A stretch of DNA of 64,000 nucleotides. It comes from Lepidodermella squamata (lineage: Eukaryota > Gastrotricha). The notes below the pieces were generated by a model, which worked only from the letters and a program-made list of their open reading frames with translations, had not been told where the DNA came from and searched no databases. The DNA lies in contig JBLDXI010000010.1 in assembly GCA_047495785.1 (NCBI GenBank), positions 930,001 through 994,000 of the forward strand. Direction: 5' to 3'. The position numbers and the translations under genes were made by a program. Shown here piece by piece: positions 1 to 9,583 of this stretch; within the stretch, counting starts at the first letter, position 1; each line of letters opens with the position of its first letter.

Positions 1-1515
1 CAGTTCCATTTCCAAGATGTCGACAGCCGCTTCAATGGACTTAACGTTGTAGTACATTGAAGCGCCAAGTTTCAACAGACTTGGCATCAGCTGCGGCTCC
101 TTTTTCACGAATCTTTCGAGTAACGATCGCGATTTACTGCAGGCTTCAATTTCAAAGTTTTCAGACTTTTTACCCAGAGACAGGCCAACTCCAAACTCAG
201 CGACATGTTCGCCATTCAATGGTTGATCAGCTGTGATTGGGTTCACAAGAATCGGTTTGTTGGCTAGAAAAGCTTCGAGCAGGCTTTCCATGCCACCATG
301 GCTGACAAACAAATGAATCGCAGGGTGATTGAGGACTTTGATTTGGGCGACACGTTTCTCCATCCGAAAATGAGGATACTTCTCCGGGTTTTGTAGAAGT
401 TCCTCTGAAACTATCGCGCTCAGATTTGCACCACCGTAAGACCACAAAATGTTAACTTGGTGACCAAAGGTAGATTGGCACTGAAGACCTTCGAGAAGAG
501 CTTTCATCCCTGAGTCTGGTGGTAACATGCTAGAACCAAATGCTACGTAGATAACGCTTTCTCGCCTTGAATGAGCATTATCGAGCCATTTTTGGAGACC
601 GGGGTCCATTTCGTAAATATCAGGCTCGATTATAGGACCAATCATGTGGATGAATGGCGACAGAGGGCGGGAATATTCCCACCCAAAGAAGTTAGTAACA
701 AAGAAATGCACATTCCTCTCAGGTCGCAACATATGGCTAGCTCGATCGAGACCAAGCTTATCCTGGAGTTGATTGATCTCACCGAAATAAGGGATGAAGG
801 CATATATAACCTTCGGCCATTGAATGAATCTATCGTAAATTCTCTCCAATAGATTCAATCCATCTAGAGTAGAGGGTGTGAACGCTGATGGTAAGTAGCC
901 TGGGGTGTCTGGGCATTTAGGAACTTGGGTGCTGGGTGAAATGACAACGTAAGGTACGCCCAGTTTGTTCGCCACATTTGGGCAGGAGAAGCTCATCCAG
1001 TCACAAATGAAGATATCAGGCCTATCTTCACCGGCAGCATCTTTCAAACTGAGAAACGCACCTTCGTGGATGGTCTTGGCGGTTTGAATTAAGTATCGGC
1101 TCAAGCCTTCGTGAGCTTCCATCCCAAAAGTTTCCCTTGCTATTTCGACAATGTACTTGCTGGATTTCGTCTGAGAAATCGTTCCATTTGATAGGTATTC
1201 GATAGTTCCGTTCAGTTGGTAATATTTACCGAATACGCCCGGTTTGAAGCATGTTTTCGACTCGTCGAAGACACTGGCAAGTGCAGTTCGGTGACCGCGC
1301 TTCATTAGGGCCTCCGAAAGCGCTATCATTGGCTTAATGTGTGATCTTGTACTCACGTCCATGACGAAAAGCGCGTACTTTGGCCGTGAAATTAGTTTTG
1401 CAAGGTCTGGGGAAATGTTACTCTTGATGTGATCCAGCTTTTCCGATTTGTAACCTGCGTTTGACTTGCCGGTGAGTTGAATGAAAGTCATTAGCAATAG
1501 AAAATGTAACCTCAT
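1..1515 (-). CDS. UDP-glucuronosyltransferase (UGT), 3' end cut by window edge
   Basis: The minus-strand frame is open from ATG at 1515 to base 1 (505 codons, no stop). It aligns along its length with the complete UGT at 7157-8848. The start was chosen because it gives a typical signal peptide (MRLHFLLLMTFIQLTGKSNA); an in-frame ATG at 1566 would put charged residues before it. Seen: the N-terminal acceptor domain with the S-H-x-K-P motif holding the probable catalytic His, a C-D-W motif with the probable partner Asp, and the sugar-nucleotide signature around FVSHGGMESLLEAF. Known for the family: it moves a sugar from a UDP-sugar to small lipophilic compounds on the luminal side of the ER. 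The missing part should be about 50 residues with the C-terminal membrane helix, as in the neighbour. The coding part is a single exon. Substrate cannot be told. Confidence 0.93.
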   Translation of the reverse strand, partial: MRLHFLLLMTFIQLTGKSNAGYKSEKLDHIKSNISPDLAKLISRPKYALFVMDVSTRSHIKPMIALSEALMKRGHRTALASVFDESKTCFKPGVFGKYYQLNGTIEYLSNGTISQTKSSKYIVEIARETFGMEAHEGLSRYLIQTAKTIHEGAFLSLKDAAGEDRPDIFICDWMSFSCPNVANKLGVPYVVISPSTQVPKCPDTPGYLPSAFTPSTLDGLNLLERIYDRFIQWPKVIYAFIPYFGEINQLQDKLGLDRASHMLRPERNVHFFVTNFFGWEYSRPLSPFIHMIGPIIEPDIYEMDPGLQKWLDNAHSRRESVIYVAFGSSMLPPDSGMKALLEGLQCQSTFGHQVNILWSYGGANLSAIVSEELLQNPEKYPHFRMEKRVAQIKVLNHPAIHLFVSHGGMESLLEAFLANKPILVNPITADQPLNGEHVAEFGVGLSLGKKSENFEIEACSKSRSLLERFVKKEPQLMPSLLKLGASMYYNVKSIEAAVDILEMEL

Positions 1516-2911
1516 TTTACTTCTCAGCAGTAATAAAGCGGAAATGTGTGGCGTACTACGGCACATAACTTGGGAACTGAAAAGAGGACATGTCAGCCTT
1601 ATCGGGAGATAGTAAAACGTACAAATGTTGGATGTGGGATATCGTTATAGGAAAGCTTTTACACTCCAAGGGCTTTCTTACTGCTTATCACAAACAATAA
1701 GCAAACAAAGCTTTTAAATTTGAGGTAGAAACTCAGTTTAATGGTTTTCTGTCTAGTTTCAAAACAGTATTTTAGTTTTCTTAGTTTTCTTAGTTTTTTT
1801 TCATGTGAAGGGAGTTCAGGAATATTGTTACCTAGCATTTCGTCATCTGGTTAAACCGCGAGAAGGCAATCAACGAGAACCGGCGACTCCTCTGTAAATG
1901 GCCCTCACGCGCCCGTATAATTCTATTTCTTGACATGAATTCTTGAAATCCGTTATAGACCGGAACACTTTACCTAACCGAGCTGAAGGGACAAACATGA
2001 AGTATCTGACCAGTGTATACAGTATAGAAATTTCCTGGAAATTCCGTGGAGTTGTTATTCACGGAGGTCTCGCCCGTCAGATCCGATCAAAATTATGATT
2101 TTCGTTTCTTATTTCTCTTCCTTCGAAGGTACCTTGGAATGAAGGTACCTGGACAACTCATTTCATAGAGAGGTTGCTCATAGGTGCTGATAAAAAATGT
2201 AGTAGTCCGTGAAAAATCGATCGAGACACGCATCGTGATTCATTGAGCATCAATCTGGCCATAATATATTAATCTCTCACCGGCTAATATATTACATTTT
2301 TCATAGTTTATTCGTAACGGTTGGCGGATTTAATCTGCAGATGGAATTTTTCAAAACAGACGGCGACTAATACGCAGCTCTCAGACGCGCACTTCATCAC
2401 CGCGGAGGGGTTGTTGTTGTTGTTGTTCCTGGAAGTGATCGGACAGCTTTTGGAAGTGATCATTAGAACCCTTTTCTACTGAATTGAATTCTAAGCCACA
2501 AGCTTCTCCTGTCCGCAGTCCTGGGCCCTGGGCCGATAGCAAGAAAGCTATTGCGGGCATGAAGTCGCAAAAGCAAGGTCAAGGCACAAAATGTTACTAA
2601 TTTCGTGGAATGCAATAGTTTTACTTGTGTTGGCATCAATACCAGGCTATTGAACTGCGTTGCATTAACCCAGCTACAACTATTCACAGAATGCGTGTCA
2701 GGTGGGTGGCTCTTAGGCTTATTAGGTCCACGCAGCAACGTGCCCTGTTTGTAAGGTGCCGCTAATGAGAAATTCGCTAATTGCTACTTACCGAATGACG
2801 TGAACTTCTTTTGCTGGGAATGAAATCCGTCCTCTGTCTTAAAGGTCGAAAGTCTACAAACCCGAGCTCATAAAACTCGGATAGAGCAAATTTGAAAAGT
2901 AGAACGAAATT
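1516..2911. other. Intergenic spacer between divergent UGT and GPCR genes
   Basis: No convincing gene. On the minus strand a pyrimidine-rich acceptor-like stretch ends near 1575, just upstream of the UGT start, so a 5' UTR intron is possible. There is a T-rich tract at 1755-1802 with repeated TTAGTTTTC and a short TTG repeat at 2410-2428. Short ORFs here have no recognisable composition. Promoters of both flanking genes should lie here, but I see no clear TATA box. Confidence 0.5.
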
Positions 2912-5583
2912 ATGTATGAACCCTTTCTCGCTATGCTTCTCACTTGCAATGCGCTCGTCAACTGCCAAAAACTCGTCTTGAGGAGCCCGATGCCAAAATT
3001 GCTACAGGTCAACAGCACCGCCGATGATAATCCTCGGACGCCTGTAACTCTTCTCGCTTCAATCAACTATGGGGGAGGTCTTACACTGTCGCTAGGCCCG
3101 CTTTGCACGGAAGCTATGCGGTTCGCCCTGGAGAATTCCCGCCAGTCAAATCAATTGCTTCGCAACTACGATTTGCGAATTTCTTTGTTCGACGATCAAG
3201 TATGCTTTTAAGATACCGAAATCAGATAATATTTTCTTTTTTTACTCCATTTCATAGTACTTTACCTTCAGCGGAATAAATTATGTAACCAGCACGTTGC
3301 GAGATATCAAAGAAGGCCGGAATAAAGAAAGCATTCTGCCTCTGCATCTGGGAAATATTGGAACGATTTACACTGGGCAATTCCTGCAGCATTTCAACTT
3401 CTTCACAATCAACCACGTCCAGGCTGTTCACCTCTCGCGAGTCCTGTCCTATGATAGAGACTACCTACCTTCAGCCGTTAATATTTTTATCCCGCATGAA
3501 TATGTCTACCCTTCATTGGTCGAATTTTTGGATAGAATGAATTGGCGCAAACTGGCGATTCTTTCTACCGCGAATTTCTTGTGGACTCGGGTAAATTTGG
3601 TAAATTGCCGTGTAATGCAAGTCTCATGTGCTTACTTTCTTGTAGTGGGATCTTGCGCTTATAAAGCAAATGTATCTTAGAAATATGACTCTGATGGGCT
3701 ACGTCAAAATCCCAGTGCTTCTTGGTACTACAAGCCCAACAGCAGCTGACATCGAAAAAACTGTTCAGGAGTTGGCTGAATTCAAAGAGGCTAGAGTTTT
3801 TGTTATCCACGCGACTGCCGCCGTGGAGATTTCCTGCTTGCTTTACAAGTATGGGATATACGGCCCTGGTTACGTCATTTTGATAAATGGACTCGGATTT
3901 TATGGCGCTGACGCTCCAATTCCCTATGCGTGGTGCTCAAGGGAAATGTTAGTCGAGGTCCTCGGAAGCGCTCTATTTTTCGGCCAGATGCCTGCGAGTG
4001 AGATACAAGGTCCAGCGAATACGAACTCCTCTGGTGGAATTACAGCTGATAAGCTGGATGATTATCTACGCAGTAAAATCGAAGCACCCGAAACCTTTCC
4101 GACCTGGTGGTTACGAAGCTCCTGCTACGACATGGCTCTATTCGCAATTCATGTCTTGAATGCCACTGAAACCAAACTGAATGCCAGAAATCAGACCTTG
4201 AATGACTGGTTGACAAACGGCGATAATTTCCAACAAAATGGCAGCTACATCTTCTCAATGATAAAAGACAGCATTTTCAGCGTGGATATGCAAGGTTTTG
4301 TGAGTAGGCTACAGTTCAACAAGTCGACAGGCTTCAACACACCCGGAAATTACCCGCTTGCCATAACTCAGCATCAAAAGGTTGGGGGAAGGATGATGCC
4401 TGTTGTTGGAGCTACATTGAACGCGACAGAGGCCTCTGTCAGATTCGGCCCAGGCAAATTTGTTTGGCGCACTTGGAATAATGTACCTCCTCGAGATGAA
4501 ACATTAGTCATTGCGGTGAAAGAGGCTGATTCTGTTACAGCTTTTGCCACACTTGCAGGTAATTTAAAAAATTCGCGTATTCAAATTAAATTTCAAACAA
4601 ACTTTCAGCTCTCGCAATACTGCTATGCATCCTATCTTCGCTTTCGTTAATCTGGACTCTTAAAAAGAGGCTGAAACTCTCTGACGAGAGAAGCAGTTGG
4701 ACCTCTTATCCGTTACTGATCGGTGGCATCTTTCTAGCATGTCAACCTTTGATTATGGGCTATAAAGCCGAAGCAAATATTCATAACAATTGCATGGGAT
4801 CTTACTTTGTATTATTAAGCGGATTCTCCATTGTTTTGTCAACGCACTTAGTTGAACTCTGGCATGCCTACAAAGCGTTTAAATCTGACTCGAGTCGAGA
4901 ATCGCAACCTTCAAGATCAAGAACTAAACCCCGAAAATACCCGATCAGGAAGCCGGTATCTAAGACCTTGTCCATCTCGAGCGAGTTTCCATCGAAAAAG
5001 GCTTCGATTATCATAGTCGGCACATTGATTTACAACTGTGGGCTACTTGCTATCTGGTTTGCCGTTGAACCGCTAATTACTGTTATGAAGGAGCTGCGAT
5101 TCGAAAAATCCCGAACCGACATTAGTTTGTCGTTTAGCTATTACGATTTTCAATGCGACATGGGAAGCTGGGTTCTAAGTGATAACTTTCATCTTCATGA
5201 TCTCATGATCATTCTGATTGCTCTGCCGAACACTGTCGCTATGCTAACGGCGATAGCCTTTGCCCTGATGCTTCAGAATGTGAGTTGAATTTTAGGGACC
5301 ATATTCAATCTTTTAATCGTTTTCATCTCTGCTATTTCGACAGGCGGCCGTTAATTCTTTGCGGCAGTCGACTTATGGAACGATAATTGCAACTGCGGCT
5401 GGTTGCGCTATAGCCATGATATTTGCTGATCAGTGGAAACATCTGCAGGTAGTTATTTCTGCCACTTGCTTGGTTATCGCCGCTAGCAATTTGGCGACGC
5501 GGTTTCTCTTTGTTGGCAAGAAAATCAATCCTGTTGCTACAGCAGTCTCATTATATCCGAAGGACACAATTCATGCCCCTTAA
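2912..5583 (+). CDS. Class C GPCR, GABA-B-receptor-like (copy A)
   Basis: Five exons by hand: 2912-3199, 3258-3590, 3646-4558, 4609-5279, 5344-5583, giving 814 residues. All joins keep frame and use GT...AG introns of 50-64 nt. Order: signal peptide (about 1-19), a bilobed ligand-binding (Venus-flytrap) ectodomain to about residue 530, then seven hydrophobic helices and a very short tail. The motif around R-F-G-P-G-K-F-V-W-R-T before helix 1 is repeated in copies C and D, as is the W-W-L/N-x-R-x-S-x-Y-D segment in the ectodomain. Family knowledge: such receptors signal through G proteins after small-molecule binding. Unlike GABA-B subunits there is no long cytoplasmic coiled coil for heterodimerisation. 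The ligand is unknown; the sequence is divergent and could belong to a lineage-specific orphan group. It lies alone on the plus strand between UGT genes. Confidence 0.85.
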
Positions 5584-5699
5584 ACATTGAAACGTGGAAT
5601 GCATGCAATAAGTATTCCTGTCAGTTTATTAACTACTTAGTCACTGCGATCGGTAAATATTAGCATCATTAACAATTTAGGTTTATCATTGTTTAGATT

Positions 5700-5860
5700 T
5701 ATTCATATTGATGTTTTTTAATCACATTGTGACCTCAAGTCAATAACCATTCCTGTTTGACTTTGATCTAATCAGTCTTAGAATTGACACACACTGATAA
5801 AAGGTGAAATCAACAAAGTAAAAAACGCCTGTGTCGATCGTGTCACCATTTGCTTGCGTC
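5700..5860 (-). pseudogene. Possible relic of a UGT 3' end
   Basis: The stretch 5712-5780 resembles the 3' end of the intact UGT gene at 7118-7195: both share AATCACA(T/G)TGTGACCT followed by related sequence, and on the minus strand a codon run for R-L-(I/M)-R-S-K, the UGT cytosolic tail. The hydrophobic codons upstream are degenerate and nothing of the catalytic domains is recognisable. It is best read as the remnant of a third UGT copy. Confidence is limited because the match is short. Confidence 0.35.
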
Positions 5861-6296
5861 TTTTGCTTTTGAACGAGTCAATTCGAGAAAGTGCTTGATC
5901 ACCGTAATTAGAGATTAGAGCTGAAAATAACTTATTAGCTGAAAAATGATATTCAAGATCCAATGCTTCAGTGTCGTAGCTTTGAATGTGAAAAATAGGC
6001 TCCAATCATGATTAATTTTGTCCATAATCCTAAGTTATGTCCCCCAAACCCGTACAAGATTCAGGTATTGGATTTTGCTCATTTTAGGCGTGATTTTATC
6101 TCAAAACCTTCAAATCGCATTTGTGCAAAAGATAACATCTACATCCAAATGTTTCAAGTTTCAAGTAACTTCATGCATGCAGCATGTAACAAGTTATCAT
6201 AATTTCGGCCATTTCTTAGTCCATACCGCAAAGTATGCAATCAAGAATGTTGACTGGGAGAGAATGAGTTCGCAGATAGCTAACGCAATCACCTGA

Positions 6297-6807
6297 TCAA
6301 ACCCATTTTCCTATCGAGCTAATGACGACTAATGACGCGATGAGAATAGTTGCCGAGTTAAGAAGAGCGATTTTGATCGTAGCAATGACGATTTCAAATC
6401 CGCGCGGGATCGAGAAGCCCCTTGTACCGTAAAGTTTCACCGCACCATAGCCGAGAACGAGAAGATTCCACCCTGCAAAACCAGCCGCCCAAGCGGGGAG
6501 GTGACTGCTGTAACATCGCTCAGCCGTTGTTATAGTGTACATGTCAAGCGAGGAGGATCAACTTCAACAAGCCATACTAAGTATCAAAATAATCCCACAA
6601 ATAATCGAAAGGGCCAGAGATGCTGTGATCGTGTGCTTAGCACTTCTTTTTCTGGTTAACCTCGTTCTTGTAGCATTCTGTCAGCTGAGACTGAGGCTGA
6701 GCGGGAAAGACGCCAATGGGACAGTCGCAGAGAACAGGAGCAGCAAGACATCTAAAACTACCCAGCAGCTCAAAGGAGAGCAGGCAGCGCGCGAAGTAAC
6801 GGGGTGA
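6297..6807. other. Two short ORFs with membrane helices, uncertain
   Basis: On the minus strand 6297-6542 encodes 81 residues with two strong hydrophobic segments. On the plus strand 6541-6807 encodes about 88 residues with one helix (AVIVCLALLFLVNLVLVAF) followed by a basic, Ser/Thr/Lys-rich tail. Neither is recognised. The plus-strand tail sequence (A-E-N-R-S-S-K-T-S-K-T) is echoed at 9141-9200 (A-E-N-K-S-N-R-A-S-K-T), so part of this may be repeat sequence rather than a gene. They may be exons of a damaged membrane protein; no complete gene model could be built. Confidence 0.25.
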
Positions 6808-6951
6808 AGGAGCGCAGGGAGCAGGGATATCGTACCCCACAGTTCGCAAGACCAAGATGAAAAGCCTCAGGAAAATCTCAGGGAATCCTTTGGTCATAAA
6901 ATGTGGGCCCGGAAATACCACCTTGTTTCGAGGATCCTACTTCGCGCTTCG
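6785..6951. mobile_element. hAT-like mini-element (MITE), degraded copy
   Basis: 167 bp, left end CAGCGCGCGAAGTA, right end GGATCCTACTTCGCGC, inverted to each other and matching the ends of the better copy at 19667-19831 (165 bp). No convincing target duplication is left. It lies downstream of the UGT at 7157. The sequence just upstream (6730-6784) is also related to that upstream of the copy at 9218. Confidence 0.55.
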
Positions 6952-7156
6952 CGCGAATTAGAACAGAAACGACGATAACAAAACAGCCAAGCATATATTT
7001 ACTCCAAGCACCTCGGTGGGAGCAATCTGGATCCTTGACTAGGAAAATCTAAGACAAATCTGAATATTAAAATTTTATTGCTTTTTCACTATTGTAACTT
7101 ACAATGAATTATGATGTTCCTGAATCACAGTGTGACCTGAAGCCGATAATCGATAA

Positions 7157-8848
7157 TCATTCGATTTTCGGCTTTGATCTCATTAGTCTACGTGTTAGCG
7201 CAAATATAACGAACAAACCGGCGAGTACAACGGCGTATAAGTCCACATCGTGAAGCCTGTAAAATGGGGTTTCATCTTCAAACATCCGTAGGTGTTCAGA
7301 TCCGATCGTCATCTCCATTTCCATGACGTCCACGGCTGCCTCGATGTGTTCAGCATTGTAATACAGTGCTGCGCTGATTCTCAAAAGGTTTTGCATTAGC
7401 TTCGGCTCTTTCTCTCTATAACGCGAGAGCAGTTTCTGCGATTTGGTGCAGGCTTCATCTTTTGCGTTCCGAGAATCCTTGCTCATCTGGAGACCAACTC
7501 CGAGCTCAGTCACTCGCATAGCATTCCATGACTGATCGCCTGTTATTGCGTTTACAAATATCGGCTTTTGGGCTAAAAAAGCTTCGAACAGGCTCTCCAT
7601 GCCGCCATGATTAACAAACAGGTGAACAGCCGGGTGATTGAGAACTTTGATTTGGGCAACACGTTTCTCCATTCGAAAATAAGGATAATTTGTCGCATTG
7701 TTCAGCATATCCTCAGGGACTGTTGCACTAAGATTGGTGCTGCCGTAGGACCATAAAAATCTGGTATGATGATGATTCAAGGACCGGCTGCACTGGAGGC
7801 CCTCCAGCATAGCTGTTATTTTAGAATCGCTCGGTCGAAATTCAGAGCCAAAGGCGATGTAAACGACACTGTCATGTCGAGAATGAGCTTGATCGAGCCA
7901 CGTTTGAAGATCTGGGCTCATTTCGTAGATATCAGGCTCAATGATAGGACCGAGAAAATGCATGAAAGGCGAGATCGGGCGTGAATATTCCCAGCCGAAG
8001 AAGTTGGGAATGAATATGTGAACATTCTTCTCCGGCTGCAACGAGTGGCTCACTTGTTCCAGCCCAAGTTTGCTTTTGAGCCGGTTCATCTCAAGTAAGT
8101 AAGGAATAAAGCTGAAGACAATTTTGGGGAAAAAGACAAATTGGATGTACAGCCTCTCAAGTAGACTCAATCCGTCATTGCTGAATGGCGTAAACATTGA
8201 TGGTAGGTAGCTCGGAATGTTTGGGCAATTGGGAACTTGGCTGAAAGTTGAGGTCATCACATAAGGAATCCCTAATTTCTTCGCTACATTCGGACAGGAG
8301 AAACTCAACCAGTCGCAAACCATGATGTCAGGACGATCCTCTTCGACAGCATCCTTCAGGCTGAGAAAAGCACCCTCATAGGAATCCTCAGCCAGCTTCA
8401 TGAGTATCCTGCTTATGCCCTCATGCAGTTCCATTTCAGAAGTCTCCTTGTTTATTTGCTTCACAAATTCGATGGATTTTTCCTGGGGGATCTTGCCGTT
8501 TGACAAGTACTCCAAGGTGCCGTTTAATTGGTAGTATTTTCCAAACTGACCCGGCCTGTACCAAGTACTCGCCGCGTCAAAAAGACTCGCAAGTGCCGTG
8601 CGGTGGCCGCGCCTCTGGAGAATTTCTGAGAGCGCTATCATCGGCTTTACGTGCGACCTGGTGGACATATCCAGGACGAATAGGGCGTACCTTGGCTGGG
8701 CGATGAGCCTCGCAAGGTCGGGCGCCATGTTACCCTTGATCTCAACCAGTTTCTCGGATATATAGTTTCCCACACTAGCATTGACCTTTTCTATTGTAAG
8801 GAGAATAAATAGCCATGATATTTTGTAAATTATCCTGGTTTTCGCCAT
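7157..8848 (-). CDS. UDP-glucuronosyltransferase (UGT), complete
   Basis: Single exon, 563 residues, full UGT length. The start at 8848 was preferred over an in-frame ATG at 8941 because it begins with a signal peptide (MAKTRIIYKISWLFILLTIE). Seen in order: acceptor-binding half with R-S-H-V-K-P (probable catalytic His) and V-C-D-W (probable Asp), linker, UDP-sugar-binding half with the signature FVNHGGMESLFEAFLAQKP, then a membrane helix near the end (YAVVLAGLFVIFALTRRL) and a short basic cytosolic tail ending K-P-K-I-E. That topology (lumenal enzyme, dilysine-like tail) fits ER residence. Close tandem relative of the partial gene at 1-1515. Role: conjugation of lipophilic compounds with sugar, as in xenobiotic or hormone clearance. 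Acceptor and sugar donor cannot be read from sequence. Confidence 0.95.
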   Translation of the reverse strand: MAKTRIIYKISWLFILLTIEKVNASVGNYISEKLVEIKGNMAPDLARLIAQPRYALFVLDMSTRSHVKPMIALSEILQRRGHRTALASLFDAASTWYRPGQFGKYYQLNGTLEYLSNGKIPQEKSIEFVKQINKETSEMELHEGISRILMKLAEDSYEGAFLSLKDAVEEDRPDIMVCDWLSFSCPNVAKKLGIPYVMTSTFSQVPNCPNIPSYLPSMFTPFSNDGLSLLERLYIQFVFFPKIVFSFIPYLLEMNRLKSKLGLEQVSHSLQPEKNVHIFIPNFFGWEYSRPISPFMHFLGPIIEPDIYEMSPDLQTWLDQAHSRHDSVVYIAFGSEFRPSDSKITAMLEGLQCSRSLNHHHTRFLWSYGSTNLSATVPEDMLNNATNYPYFRMEKRVAQIKVLNHPAVHLFVNHGGMESLFEAFLAQKPIFVNAITGDQSWNAMRVTELGVGLQMSKDSRNAKDEACTKSQKLLSRYREKEPKLMQNLLRISAALYYNAEHIEAAVDVMEMEMTIGSEHLRMFEDETPFYRLHDVDLYAVVLAGLFVIFALTRRLMRSKPKIE

Positions 8849-9217
8849 GCCTAAATGTTGATAATAGGGAGTTTTAGTTCGCGACGGTTTTTTCAACAAT
8901 ATGTGCTCAAACGAAAATAATAGCCTACTATACAATAACATTAGAACATTTAACGTGCGTGGAGGCGTTGAATGTAATAATTAGCTGTCATAAAGTGTTA
9001 GCGATTTTGAACGACTCACGACAATTCAAATAAAGTACGGACAATATTTATTTTCGCCTCGCGAAATTTCATTTACCGTCTAACCATGAGGAATTTTTTA
9101 AGCGGTTTTCAACATTCGATATTAGGTCTGGTGTGCGGGGTTGGCGGAAAACAAGAGCAACAGAGCATCTAAAACGGCCAAATCAGCCAAGCGGGGAACA
9201 GTAGCATCGACAACAAC

Positions 9218-9345
9218 CAGTTTGCGAAGTAGGATCCTCGAGCTAGGAGCTAGGAGTTACTTCGGACCTGATGTTTTTGGGGGTTTTCTTGCCAGGACCT
9301 TTCGAACTGAGGGTTTCGAAGCCCCGCACTTCCCCGTTCGCTAAG
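9218..9345. mobile_element. hAT-like mini-element (MITE), degraded copy
   Basis: Left end CAGTTTGCGAAGTAGGATCC differs at one base in 20 from the end of the element at 19667. The right end is eroded (CCCCGTTCGCTAAG). Flanks ACAACAAC and ACAAGAGC agree at 6 of 8 bases, a possible worn target duplication. It lies in the 8849-9583 spacer upstream of the UGT and of the ankyrin-lectin gene; nothing else is recognisable in that spacer. Confidence 0.55.
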
Positions 9346-9583
9346 ACAAGAGCAAACAGTGGAAAATAGGAAAACTGGGATGGAACTTGATTTTAAGAAC
9401 CAAGACAATACAAAGCTAACGAAGGAGTAAAATCGCCACATGTTGAATACCTGCTTACTGTTTATCTATTTGCTCAACATGTGCAAATGACTTATTGAGT
9501 AATATTGAGGTGAAAGTAAACAACTGAATGGCTACTATAACCTATGCTACTAGCTCAGCGGTCATTTCATCCATATTCTTGAG

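Noticed and set aside
2410-2428. TTG repeat as a possible microsatellite of note
   Set aside because: Only about six units, common in AT-rich spacers.
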